A stretch of DNA of 64,000 nt from Tritrichomonas musculus (taxonomy: Eukaryota; Parabasalia; Tritrichomonadida; Tritrichomonadidae), in assembly GCA_039105265.1 (NCBI GenBank), contig JAPFFF010000005.1:5193501-5257500 (forward strand), given 5' to 3'. The notes below the pieces were generated by a model. That model was not told the origin of the DNA and did no database searches. It worked only from the letters and a program-made list of their open reading frames with translations. The translations under genes were made by a program, and so were the position numbers. The number at the start of each line of letters is the position of its first letter. The stretch's first letter is position 1. Shown here in pieces: positions 46,333 to 56,306 of the stretch.

Positions 46333-47209
46333 TTGGGCCTAAGCTTGTAAATTTGGTGAAATAAACGTTTTTTGGGTTTTAAAAATCACCAAATGTAACC
46401 ATATTATTGTCAAATAAATTTTTATTAATATTTATTATTGTCATAAACCATTGAATTATTTGAAAGAGGAATTAAATGAGTTTTATCAAAAGTCATATTA
46501 ATAATCGATAAGATTTTCTCAGTAAAAAAATGTTATTTTTTGAATATTACAAAATAATTGTATGATTTGTATAATATATCATATAAAATAATAATAAAAA
46601 GTTCATTTATATTGACGATGAAAAGCCAAATAACCGATTTCACCAAAAGCCCAGGTCTTGGGCTTTTGGCGACAGCATTCAATTTTGAATAGTTTACATA
46701 TATTTTGGAGATCACCAAAACGGTTTTTTTGGTGATTTGTAAAGCTTTCAAAATATCATATATAAAATAAAAAAAAAAAAAAATAAGATATAAATATATA
46801 ATAAAATCAATAAAAGCATTTTTTCAATTGAAAATAATTTTTTTTCATTTATATTTTAAATATATACCGATATAAAATGTATTTAAAATACTAATAGTAT
46901 TTATATTTTTATGAATATATATAGCCGAATAATAAATAATGCATTGAAATAATGCATTGAAATTTTAATAGTATTTATATTTTTATGAATATATATAGCC
47001 GAGTAATTAAATAAATTCATTGAATTTATTGAATGTTGATTCGTAAATTGAATTATTATTTAATCAAATATCTTTTAATCATTTTATTTTAATAATTCAT
47101 AAGAAATAACTTTTTAAAAGATTTATTAAAATCGCCAAAAGACCAGAAAGAATCACTAAGACCAGGTCTTTTTTTTACATTTGGGTATATTTTACAAGCT
47201 TATTGGGCC
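46333..47209. mobile_element. Small non-autonomous DNA element, copy 1, with 7-bp target duplication
   Basis: The element proper is 46340-47202 (863 bp), starting TAAGCTTGTAAA and ending TTTACAAGCTTA as a 12-bp terminal inverted repeat. It is flanked by TTGGGCC at 46333-46339 and 47203-47209, an exact 7-bp duplication. Copy 2 at 59565-60337 has the same ends and nearly the same body. Copy 1 has an internal tandem duplication of about 74 bp (unit containing TATTTTTATGAATATATATA, near 46905 and 46979) that copy 2 lacks. A strong hairpin CCAAAAGCCCA-ggtct-TGGGCTTTTGG lies near 46645-46671. A minus-strand ORF of 72 codons is shared with copy 2 but looks non-coding. It sits just after the hydrolase gene. 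Confidence 0.8.
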
Positions 47210-47405
47210 AAAAACAATTTTCAATTTAATTTAATAATAATTTAAGCTTTTTATCTAAATAGGCCAGGGATGGTTTATCTATGAACTCTTCTATACAATT
47301 ATAACGTATTTAGTTAACTTATTATAAAATGAATATAAAAACGCGTTTATTATTTATTTTCTTTGGAAATATTTTAAATCTATCAAGAAATTCTGTTTTT
47401 TTTTA

Positions 47406-49196
47406 ATGGAGTATCAACAAAGAAAATCTCCGATAACAATGAAACTCGAAGCTGTGAAGGGTGATCTTGACGACCTAGAAGCAGAAATCAGTAGTATTAC
47501 TCAAGAACTTGACTCAAATGAGGAAACATCAGCAAAGCCGTTAAAAAACAAATTAAAATCAAAAACTACTCCTATAAATTCAAATTCTCTAAATTCAAAT
47601 ACTAATGTTAAACAAAATTATCATAACACTCCTGATTTCAAAGAAAAATATAACAAAAAAATCCCATCTAAAAAAATAGCTCGTACACCAGATTTCAATG
47701 CAAATTCAACTCTTCGCATTGAAGATTTAATGTCTTCATCATCTGATGATCTTGCAGTTCCAAACTCAATTTCTACTCCTGGAAAAGCCAGTTTTCATCA
47801 AACTCAAAGTTCGCGTACATCGAATAAAAGTAATAATTCTCATATTTCAAATCAAAATTCTCGAAATAGTTTTGCTAATTATTCTTCACCTTCAAGTTTA
47901 AGCCAAGGTGTCAATAATTTTAGTCAACAAGCAGATGAAGACTCAAATCGTCTTTATGCACAGTCAGTTAAAATACTTGAAAAAAGAACACATTCATTGT
48001 TCAATAATGATCCATGGTTTCATTACAATGATGGTGAAAATGGCAATGATAGTAATAATAATGAAAACAACTTTTGGCCTCAACAAAAAAATGACGATTC
48101 AGATTTTTACTTTCCAAAACAGTCGACATTTACTTATAATTTCAAAGAACAAAGTTCAAATAAATATAAACCAATAACAGAAATGGAAAGAATCAATGAA
48201 ACTCAAAGGAAAAGAGAAAAATTAGCATATCAACACCAGAAAGACATAGAAAGAAAAATTGAGGAAGAATGTACATTTAAACCTATTTTATCTTCCCCTG
48301 TTCCTGTCATCTCAGCTGAAGATGAAGAAAAAATACGAATTAAAAAGCAAAAAAAAATTGAAGAAAATATATCGCAGGCATCTTCTAAAATAATTCGTTT
48401 TATTGATCCCAACTCCGAAAAAATAGCAAAAAAAGCAAAAGCAAAAGAACGTTCAACATTTAATCTAAGCGATGAAAACAATCAAGCTTCCCCATCGAAG
48501 CAAAAAAAAAGTATGACAAGAAAACAGATCAAAGATTCATGTGAAAGATTATCAAAACCGCGATCTATCATATCAAATTCAGATGAAGATTTAGATATAA
48601 TAACTAATGACGATGAAACTAAAAAGAAATTTTGCGACCCAGAAGTGATTGAGAGATTATATCAAAGCTCGATGAAGCCTAAAAGATCCAGTAACTCGGC
48701 AACTACGACATCTAATTTTAATGAAAATGAAAATCAAGATAATTTTGAAATTGAAAGCAAGAAATCTTTTCACTCATACATGGATTCAACAAGTCGAAAA
48801 ATTATCGATCGAACATCGAATAAATCACGAAATTCTAACGATTTGTTTAACGACTCAGTTCAAGTAGCTGAAGAAAAGTTGAAACATCAAAAAGAAGTTC
48901 AAAAATACAATGAAATGCATGAACTAAACCTTTACTCATTCCATCCGCAAATTAATCAAACACCTCCACATTTTACTGTCAACAATACAAATTATTCTAC
49001 TTTAATGAAGAACTCGTCAGTTTATTCTACTTCAAATACTCCAAAAGCAAAGAAAATTTATTATGAAGCTAAATCTAATCAATCTTCTCCTATGAGAAAA
49101 AGTTTCATTATGTCACCTTCACCCAGAAAAGAGAAAAAGAAAAAACAAGTTTCAGAAGATGAAATTAACAAAATTTTGGAAGAAGTTGATTTCTAA
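47406..49196 (+). CDS. Basic, largely disordered protein with TFKP / FHPQI motifs
   Basis: 596 residues. A short N-terminal coiled coil (AVKGDLDDLEAEISSITQEL) is followed by long Ser/Asn-rich disorder. Near 255-300 is a helical stretch that ends EEECTFKPILSS, and near 505-520 another that reads NLYSFHPQINQTPP. The TFxP and FxPxI phrases at the end of charged helices recur in trichomonad and ciliate cytoskeletal or flagellar proteins, so a cytoskeletal role is possible, but this is weak. The C-terminus, SEDEINKILEEVDF, is an acidic amphipathic helix. Many SP and TP sites suggest phosphorylation. No family is assigned. It begins about 200 bp after the element at 46340-47202. Confidence 0.65.
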   Translation: MEYQQRKSPITMKLEAVKGDLDDLEAEISSITQELDSNEETSAKPLKNKLKSKTTPINSNSLNSNTNVKQNYHNTPDFKEKYNKKIPSKKIARTPDFNANSTLRIEDLMSSSSDDLAVPNSISTPGKASFHQTQSSRTSNKSNNSHISNQNSRNSFANYSSPSSLSQGVNNFSQQADEDSNRLYAQSVKILEKRTHSLFNNDPWFHYNDGENGNDSNNNENNFWPQQKNDDSDFYFPKQSTFTYNFKEQSSNKYKPITEMERINETQRKREKLAYQHQKDIERKIEEECTFKPILSSPVPVISAEDEEKIRIKKQKKIEENISQASSKIIRFIDPNSEKIAKKAKAKERSTFNLSDENNQASPSKQKKSMTRKQIKDSCERLSKPRSIISNSDEDLDIITNDDETKKKFCDPEVIERLYQSSMKPKRSSNSATTTSNFNENENQDNFEIESKKSFHSYMDSTSRKIIDRTSNKSRNSNDLFNDSVQVAEEKLKHQKEVQKYNEMHELNLYSFHPQINQTPPHFTVNNTNYSTLMKNSSVYSTSNTPKAKKIYYEAKSNQSSPMRKSFIMSPSPRKEKKKKQVSEDEINKILEEVDF

Positions 49197-49304
49197 ATTG
49201 GTTCTATCCATTCTTAAATGTATGAATATATAAATATAGAAATAACTATGATATAAATAATTTTTTAATTATAATTATTTTTTTTTGTTATATACAGAAT
49301 TTTT

Positions 49305-50036
49305 TTATTTGTTTGATTTCGCTTTGACAAGTAGCATCATTGGCCGTCGAAGTTCATCAATCATTCCAGGAATGTTCATCATTTCTTTGGGTGGTTGAAC
49401 TTCTTCAACAACTTCAAGTGAAAAGCCGTTTTTAATCAAGCCCATCAATATTTGCGTGAGAGTATGATGTTGTTTTATTACTTCACATCCAAGGAAGTTG
49501 GTTTTTCGTTCTCCTGGCATAAAATAATTATCAATTGGCCAATATTTTGGCTTTCCTTCATTGTCATATACCCAATCTTGTCCAACTCCTGATGTAAAAG
49601 TAGGATGTTCAATATTAAATAGGAAAATTCCATTCGGTTTTAATGTTTTAAAAACATTTTGGTACACTTCATCTAAATCATTAATATAATGTAATGCAAG
49701 ATTTGAAACTACACAATCCCATGCATCTGGTGGATATTCATATTCATTAATTCCACAAACTTGATATTCAATTTTTTCACCACTATTTCTTTTTTTTGCT
49801 TCTTCAATCATCCTTGAGCTTAGGTCAATCCCTAATATTTTTGCAGCACCTTGATCTTCAGAGTACTTGCAATGCCAACCATAACCGCACCCTAAGTCAA
49901 GAACATTTTTTCCTTGCAAAGGAGGAAATAAGGTTTTCAACTGTGACCACTCTCCTGCTGCAGGTAGTCCATCTTTACTACGCGACATTTGAGCATATTG
50001 CTTAAAAAAAGACTCTTTATCATACTCGTTACTCAT
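49305..50036 (-). CDS. Class I SAM-dependent methyltransferase, bacterial-like
   Basis: About 243 residues from the ATG at 50034-50036 (MSNEYDKESFFKQYAQMSRS); the frame extends 14 codons further up but without an ATG, and a TCATT motif lies 13 bases before this one. The Rossmann core is clear: motif I NVLDLGCGYGWHCKY, post I ILGIDLSSRMIEEAKKR, motif II WDCVVSNLALHYI, and post II LKPNGIFLFNIEHP. The rest (WPIDNYFMPGERKTNFLG, then HHTLTQILMGLIKNGFSLE) matches a small-molecule methyltransferase type common in Firmicutes and other bacteria. The substrate is unknown. Acquisition from bacteria is plausible, as trichomonads hold many such enzymes, but a tree would be needed. Base composition is like its neighbours. 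Confidence 0.85.
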   Translation of the reverse strand: MSNEYDKESFFKQYAQMSRSKDGLPAAGEWSQLKTLFPPLQGKNVLDLGCGYGWHCKYSEDQGAAKILGIDLSSRMIEEAKKRNSGEKIEYQVCGINEYEYPPDAWDCVVSNLALHYINDLDEVYQNVFKTLKPNGIFLFNIEHPTFTSGVGQDWVYDNEGKPKYWPIDNYFMPGERKTNFLGCEVIKQHHTLTQILMGLIKNGFSLEVVEEVQPPKEMMNIPGMIDELRRPMMLLVKAKSNK

Positions 50037-50046
50037 GTTTTCTAAA

Positions 50047-50051
50047 AATGA
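50047..50051 (-). promoter_or_regulatory. Initiator-like TCATT that decides the start
   Basis: Minus-strand TCATT with A at 50049, 13 bases before the ATG at 50036. It lies inside the longer open frame and so argues for the shorter protein. Confidence 0.5.
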
Positions 50052-51560
50052 ATACAACTTTTTGAAGATGTCTGACACCTAAATTGAATGGATTTCAAAT
50101 TTCAATAAATTTATAATTATCTTCATTTCTACCTGATTTATTTGAATGTTTATTTTATTTTTATATGGGTGTAATTTTTTAGCACAGAGAACTTTTTGTA
50201 TGTATATATGGTCCAGATAAACTTTTTGAGAAATTAAAATTAATATTTTTTTAAACAAAATAGCATGACCCCCTATTCATGCTTTTTTTATTCCTTTAAA
50301 ATAATTTAAAAATATTTGTTTTCTTATTTAATATTGATTTTAACCATTAAATCCTAAATTTTATCAATTTAGGAAGCCCAACAAGCCATTTGATTCTCTA
50401 AATCAACCATTTTTAAGAAGAATTATTAATCAAATAATAATCTCATTTTTGAAAATTTTCGATTATTTCGCCTTTAACATATTCTCTAAATGGCATAAAT
50501 TAAGAAATCAATAAAAAATACAAGGAACTTTTAATCTTTTCTATGTAAAATAAAGCTCGAAAAAATGGACGATTATTTTCTTCTGAAAAAGTTGTATGTG
50601 CTATAAAGAATTCCTCTTTTTATATTTTATTTTTTCATTTATTCTAATAATTTGTAAAATAATTATTTTCCAAAAAATTGAATTAATACAAATATCTTTC
50701 TCTATTTTTTTAGATCTTAGGTTTCTTGGTTTTCTTATTTGTAAGTGGAGCCATTTTACATCTATCCATCATTACTTGCAATAAGGTTTCATTACGTTGA
50801 GTTATTTGAGTCTCTCAGTCTGGTTCATTTATAAAGAAGATTATGGAAACAGTTTTCTTATAATTCTTCATATTGATATAGTTATATATTTGATAGTAGA
50901 TTTTTCACCCGTTAAGAGTAGGGGGAGCTTCTACCGTAGCCCCCTAAACCTAACTACTATAATTGATTCTTACTCAAGCCAAAAGGAAAAAAAAGCAATA
51001 GAGGCAAAAGATAGAACTGAACATTGAGTTGACATTTATACAAGAGGAATATACAGATAATATTCAGTCTTTAGTTCTATCTGTTTTTGTTTTTCTTAAG
51101 AGTATGGCTAAAGTCAAACTATGGCAATTACTGCTCAATGATCCTAAAATTGAGATTGGCATGAGAAGAAGTGTATATGGAATGATCAATTCTTGGAACG
51201 ATATTTTCCAAGAATCTTAGAAAGAGACTGATCACAATATATGAAAAATCTAATATCTATGTTCAGATTATTTATTGGTATTGCCCCAAAAATTATATAA
51301 AGATTTTCATTTTAATATAAATGTCTTGACTTGAATCATAATCTTGATTTGAAAATCCTGATACTTTTCTGTTTCATAATTGCGGATAGGACATTTCATT
51401 ATATAAAAATTTCAAATTGCATTGAATCTGGTATTCAATGCGTTTTATTTGATCATCTTGTCTAAGTATTCAACGTGTTTTGTTTGACTAAAAATATTAC
51501 ATCCTTTCCTGCTTGTCAAATAAAATAAATGATAGATGTTTGTGTTCAGGTGTAATTCAT
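50052..51560. other. Spacer with small hairpin and possible coding remnant
   Basis: About 1.5 kb, AT-rich. AGGGGG at 50929-50934 and CCCCCT at 50949-50954 can pair as a small GC stem. A plus frame at 51029-51220 reads with fair protein-like composition (MAKVKLWQLLLNDPKIEIGM) but is short and has no recognised family. Confidence 0.4.
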
Positions 51561-51802
51561 TCACTCAAAAATGTGTGAACACAAAATATTAAAAAAAAAA
51601 GTTGTGTTTGTGTTTGATCGTTCTAACACAAACAAACTCAGTCAAAAAAAAAAAAACAAACACAAACAGACTTTGTGAATATTTGAATGAAACACAAACA
51701 AACATATATAATTTTTGACTAAAAAAAGTTGCTTCCAAAATTGAATAATATAATTCTATGAGTTTTTTTCAATGAGTTCTTTCAAAATTGAATAAAGTAA
51801 TA

Positions 51803-52568
51803 ATGGCTTGGCTCGATTTATCAATTATCCCACATCAAGAAATCTCGCAAGAAGAAGCAAATATGCTTAATCCAATTCAAATAAAATTTTTTCATGGTTA
51901 TGTAAAAAAAACAAAAAAAAAATACAAATCAAATTGAAATCAAAATCGAAGATGTTGACACGACATCATTAACAATTTCAGGACAAAATTTACATTCAAT
52001 TAGGGAATGGTATAGTTTCATTAAAAATTCATGCAATCTCGATAAGCAATATTTATTATTTGGAAGAAGCTCAATTCATAACATCGGTAGTGGTTTTGTT
52101 TCGGATCATTTACATTTCGCATCTTTTTTAGTGATGGGAATCTACGAATTTCTACTAATATCGGTGAATGAATATCAACTTAATAGAATGGTCACTGGTA
52201 AAGCAATGCTGCCAGCTGACCTCGCTACAATTATGAAAACTACAAATGGTAACGTCACATCAGTTGATGAGATATTAACTCAGCACCAATCCCAAAGAGA
52301 AAATAATTTTGTCCAAATGGTTGCCAGAGCTAACGAACTTCCAGCAAGAACAGTTAACCAAGTGCAAGTTCAAGAAAACATAGATCCATTAACGAATATA
52401 ACTGTCTGGAGAAGATATTCCCCATTGCTATATTCTGTTAACAACATATGTTTTTCCATTGATGAGCACTTTAATAATCTTGGGAGAACAGTTCCTTTAA
52501 ATGAAGATATCGTAAGAGAAGTTTGTACAGAAATTTTGACAAAGCATAAAGAAGATGATCAAACTTAA
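51803..52568 (+). pseudogene. Companion ORF of the DDE transposon, one frameshift, family unknown
   Basis: ATG at 51803 opens MAWLDLSIIPHQEISQEEAN and runs about 40 codons into an A-rich stretch (51903-51923). There the frame must change by one base; the following frame continues without a stop as QIEIKIEDVDTTSLTISGQN, HSIREWYSFIKNSCNLDKQY and on to KHKEDDQT and TAAA at 52568. The composite is about 255 residues, soluble, with mixed alpha/beta character and no Cys/His zinc pattern. I do not recognise the family. It could be a DNA-binding or regulatory partner of the transposase, or an unrelated passenger. The frameshift falls in two homopolymer A runs, so it may also be a sequencing error and the gene whole. 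Confidence 0.55.
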
Positions 52569-53069
52569 ATAAACAATTTCTTAATTATTTTATTTTATTT
52601 ATTTAATATACATATATATTATCATTTTGTTTAAACTTATATTTAAAAATATAAAAAATTCATATGGAAAAATGTATTTTTTCTTATTATTTTTTTTTCT
52701 GAGTAATATCTTAAAAAATGATGATAATAAACAATTAATAATAGCTGTATTTAAAAATAAAAGTTACATAAAAAATAATTCTAAAAAAGTTAAAATTTAT
52801 TTTCTTTTTATAATTGAGATATTAGTTTTCATTATCATAATTTATTAATCAATCAAAATTGACTTTTTCTATGAATTGTCTCAATTATAAAATAAAAATC
52901 AATTGAAAATTTCCATAGTTTTTTTTCTAAAAAGTGATTTTATTAAAAAAACAGCAAGCATAAATATAATAATTATAAATATTTAATAATTCTAAAAGTT
53001 TAAAATTCTGATAAAAAATGAGAGCATAAAAATTTGAGAAGAGAAAAAAAAAATCATAAATATTTTTAT

Positions 53070-53887
53070 TTATAGTAATCCTGCCCTAGCAAAAATTATT
53101 CTATAATTGCAAGTTTTACTTGCCATTATTATAGATTGCTCAATTAATTTTACATACTCGTCTTTGCTCAAATTTGTGTCACTCTCCAGAAATCTTTGGC
53201 CAAGTAGCCATTCAAAATTATTTGAACAATTGAGAAGAATTCTTCAATTGGGTTGGTGAAACAACCCAATGCAGCGGTTCTAGTAATAAAGCAGTTATTA
53301 CTATTTAAATAATTTTGAGTGATTTCTGTAACACCGTGAAAAGATGCATTGTCGCATAAAAAATATTTTTTTTCGTCATTATGTGGAAATTGATCATTTA
53401 ATTTCCATAAAAAGGTATTAAAAATTTCTGAATCAATAGGTTTTTCTGAGATATAATATAAAACTACATTTGAGTTTGATATTGCACATATCAGATAAAA
53501 AGGGGAGATATTATGCAATTGATCAGTTGAATTTACCATGGTTGCGGTTCCCCGCCCTTTGAAACTTTTGTGCACTCTCAAATCTTTGCAACGGTATTTT
53601 TTGGGTGCAAACGGTTTCTCATCGACACATATAGTATTATTAAAGTTCACACCATTTATTGCTCTTGAAACAGTCATTTCAACAAAATCGTTAAAACGCA
53701 CATAGTATCCTCCTGTTTTAATATTTTGAACTTTTGACACATTATTTGATAGGACACGAAAATGATTATATGAAATCTGACAGTTTGTTTCTTTTTGAAA
53801 ATGCTGACAAAGCTGTTTCAATGAAACAGCTCTTTTTGCTGACTGCTTATACCATTCATCAACTTTAGACGTCAAAGATTTCTTCAT
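53070..53887 (-). pseudogene. DDE transposase, IS630/Tc1-like (DDE_3), one frameshift near the 3' end
   Basis: The start MKKSLTSKVDEWYKQ (ATG 53885-53887) leads into a helix-turn-helix-like region (VSLKQLCQHFQKET). The catalytic triad is present: D in TICVDEKPFAPK, D in YFLCDNASFHG and E in GCFTNPIEEFFSIV, the last being the NPIE motif of Tc1/IS630 transposases. After NGYLAK the main frame stops within ten codons (at 53168), whereas another frame continues SDTNLSKDEYVKLIEQSIIM to a stop at 53070-53072, giving the expected C-terminal helices. So one base gain or loss near 53195-53205 breaks it. All three acidic residues are upstream of the break. Confidence 0.7.
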
Positions 53888-54610
53888 ATATAAGTAAAAG
53901 CAATATGAATTAAAATGTATTTTACGTATATTTCTTTTTTAAGCTTATAAAATATAAATTAAAATGTATTTTTACAATTTTTATTAAATATATTTACATA
54001 TAAAAGCATTTTGAAAATTTATTATTTGTTAAATTTTGTTATATTTTTAAAACAAATTTAAAAATATTTGAGGAACCAAGTTTAATTGAAATAAACGGGT
54101 ACTAAGGCTAATTATATATAGAAAAAATCATAATAATTTTTTTTTCAATATGATTTTTGCATTGAGATAAAATACATTTATTTGGATGATTTCATTAATA
54201 ATATTTGATATAAACAGGAAAATAAAATAATAAATCAAAATTAAAAATTTATATGAAGCAAACACAAAAGTTATTTATTATTTAGTAATAAACACAAAAC
54301 ATGAAAAAAAAGTTGTTCAAAAAAAAAAATATAAAGGATTTTTTTTTATGTGATAAATTACCAAAGAAAAAAACCATTTAAATATTATTTATATTTGATT
54401 TTTATTAGATTAATCGAATAATTTTTTTAAAAGAACAAAAGTTTTTTTATTATAATTTGAGATCAAATAATTTAATGTGATATTAATATTTTTCTGTGTT
54501 CAGTGTTGTATCAAGATGGCCAAAGGACGTTGATTACAAAAATACCTTGAACACAGAGCAAACACAACGAAACACGATTTTGTGTTCTGTGTTCAGATAT
54601 TTTTGAGTGA

Positions 54611-55212
54611 TTTTCCCTAAACTGATTCATTAGCTCTTTTAGTTTGTCGGAGGGTTGTAGATTTGGTGGATCGGTTTCTATTTTGATATTTAAAAAATCC
54701 ACTAGATTCAGGTAAAGAGACACCAATCCGACATTATACATCTGCACATAAAAAAGACAAGTTTAGGATAACTGCTCCAATTGCTAACATTGCTGAAAAG
54801 TTCTAAATTAAATTGGTTGATAAAAAAAAAGGAACTTAATTCATGATAATGAGTTTAAGGAATTTAATAAAGCTATACACGATGGAGCTAATGTAATTAT
54901 TTTAATAACAACACATCTTCTAAGTGTTTAGGTGATATAATTGAAAAACATTATTCCTTTTTGTATGTAATTTACCTTTGCAGATATTAACAAATTTTTT
55001 ATCTTTTCTGATTATACAGTTTCTTGTTTTGGATTTTATGCTATACTTTATACTTTTTTGATTCATTTTTAATTCCCCCAAAATTGGAATGCTTTTATTT
55101 TGCTCTTATCCCGCTTTGTGGCAGTTTCTTTTTTGGCCGCAAGGCCAGCTAATCTTTGTCTTTTAAAAAAATATAATGATATATATCATTAAATTTTTTA
55201 ATTCATCAGATA
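54611..55212. other. Decayed AT-rich region with coding-like scraps
   Basis: No intact gene. Plus-strand scraps such as HKKDKFRITAPIANIAEKF followed by TAA (54745-54804) and HDNEFKEFNKAIHDGANVII (about 54843-54902) look like fragments of an old gene, perhaps a transposase. A minus-strand ORF over 54511-54747 runs into the end of the transposon and is probably chance. Confidence 0.35.
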
Positions 55213-55540
55213 TTATGGCGATACACACTCATTGCTTGACCCAATCTTCCTCAATCATCAGTAAAAGTATTCACAATTTTAATCTCTCTCTTTTTTTTTT
55301 TTTTTTTTTTTTTTGTTTTTTTTTAAAAAAAATGAATACTTATTGATGCTCAGGATTACTTTACACACATGTTATGGCGACACACACTCATTGCTTGACC
55401 TCAGCTTCCTCAATCATCAGAAAAAGTATTCACAATTTTAATCTCCTTTTTATAAACTATAGTTTAAGCTCGATGAATACTTTGAATAATACTTTTTAAG
55501 CACATAAATTGATGATCAGAGTAATACTAAACTCAATGTA
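55213..55540. repeat. Tandem duplication of about 160 bp containing a poly-T run
   Basis: TTATGGCGATACACACTC...CACAATTTTAATCTC at 55213-55289 recurs with few changes at 55372-55445. What follows each copy is also alike (ATGAATACTT, then ATTGATG.TCAG.GTAATACT). Copy 1 is followed by T24 at 55291-55314. It lies beside the pogo-like relic and may be part of that element's end. Confidence 0.65.
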
Positions 55541-55561
55541 TTTTTTCTCGAAAATGCTACT

Positions 55562-55601
<40 letters not shown>

Positions 55602-56106
55602 AATGTTTATTCATCTTGAGAGTGATGATTTTGAACCTATCTGGACCTGAAAATATATCTGATTTGGCAAATGATCTTAACTTTGATTTCACTATCCCAA
55701 AAATACGTCTGTCGAGAGGTTGATATATTGAAGTCCCGTTTGCAGGTACAAATATCAATCGAATGCTGAGTTCATCTGCTTTTTTGATTACCTTAAGGGT
55801 AAAATGTTTTGAGCAAGATTTCTCCGTTCCTTTTGTTAGCAATATCAATTCTTTCAATCCATTACGTGTGCTTGTGTCAATGGCTGTAAAGCACTCCTTT
55901 TCATTGCGTTTCCCTTCGATTACTATTTCATCAAGAGCAATAGGTGCAATGGTTTTTGTTGAACCATTGTTGATACCATCTGATGTTTCATCCATATTGA
56001 ATACATAGTCCCACCCATATTTACACACTGCCCCTGCAACTAAGTCTTTATACAATGAAGCGTATGCTTTTTCAATTGCACAACATCTAGCATAATGAAC
56101 TTTTCT
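55516..56106 (-). pseudogene. Pogo/Tigger-like (DDE_1) transposase relic with internal loss
   Basis: The minus frame is open from 56106, without ATG, and reads HYARCCAIEKAYASLYKDLV, then the first catalytic site YVFNMDETSDGINNGSTKT, then CFTAIDTSTRNGLKELILL, and last LIFVPANGTSIYQPLDRRIF. NMDET and the PANGTxxxQPLDR block are marks of pogo/Tigger-type DDE_1 transposases. The central segment that should carry the second catalytic Asp is absent: the protein jumps from KGTEKSCSKHF to the helix before RLIFVPANG, so roughly 50-60 residues are lost. The N-terminal DNA-binding half is also missing. Downstream the frame runs into a T21A22 palindrome and is no longer meaningful. Confidence 0.7.
55561..55603. 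repeat. T21A22 homopolymer palindrome
   Basis: 21 T followed directly by 22 A; it can fold on itself or may mark an assembly or insertion artefact. Confidence 0.9.
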
Positions 56107-56126
56107 TCATGAGAGCCTATTTCCCT

Positions 56127-56210
56127 TCATAAAACTAGCCAACCAACAATATGAAAATGAAGGCTTTTTGATGTCTATTTTAATAAAAAGGCGAAAGTTT
56201 TGTCTTTATC

Positions 56211-56241
<31 letters not shown>

Positions 56242-56306
56242 GAGTTATTTTAAATTAAACATCAAAAAGCCTTCATTTTCATATTGTTGGTTGGCTAGTT
56301 TTATGA
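56127..56306. repeat. Perfect 48-bp inverted repeat around an A28 tract
   Basis: 56127-56174 is the exact reverse complement of 56259-56306 (paired coordinates sum to 112433). The 84-bp loop contains A28 at 56211-56238. Beyond the arms, further bases AACTTTTCTTCAT at 56098-56110 also pair with the outer right side (AAGAAAAGTTT), with a 20-base insert on the left. Confidence 0.9.

Larger units (their letters stand above)
51561..54610. mobile_element. IS630/Tc1-like DDE DNA transposon with a companion gene, decayed
   Basis: About 3.05 kb. The ends are imperfect inverted repeats: TCACTCAAAAATGTGTGAAC at 51561 and, on the other strand from 54610 inward, TCACTCAAAAATATCTGAAC, continuing with ACAC and ACAAAAT after a small indel. 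Subterminal arrays of ACACAAA/ACAAAC units fill the first 150 bp and recur near 54260-54300 and 54555-54590. Inside are a plus-strand gene (51803-52568) and a converging minus-strand DDE transposase (53070-53887), each with a single frameshift. No clear target duplication was found, so exact ends could be off by a few bases. A plain cut-and-paste element, recently inactive to judge by only one break per gene. Confidence 0.7.

Noticed and set aside
46533-46751. Minus-strand ORF shared by both small elements (also 59757-60074)
   Set aside because: Shared only because the elements share DNA; no family, and differing N-termini between copies. Kept as a possibility but not called.
49305-50078. Longer form of the methyltransferase
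   Set aside because: The extra 14 codons begin with GTG and contain the initiator-like TCATT; the ATG at 50036 is better.
54511-54747. 78-codon minus ORF at the right end of the DDE transposon
   Set aside because: It runs across the element boundary into the inverted repeat, so it cannot be an old gene as written.
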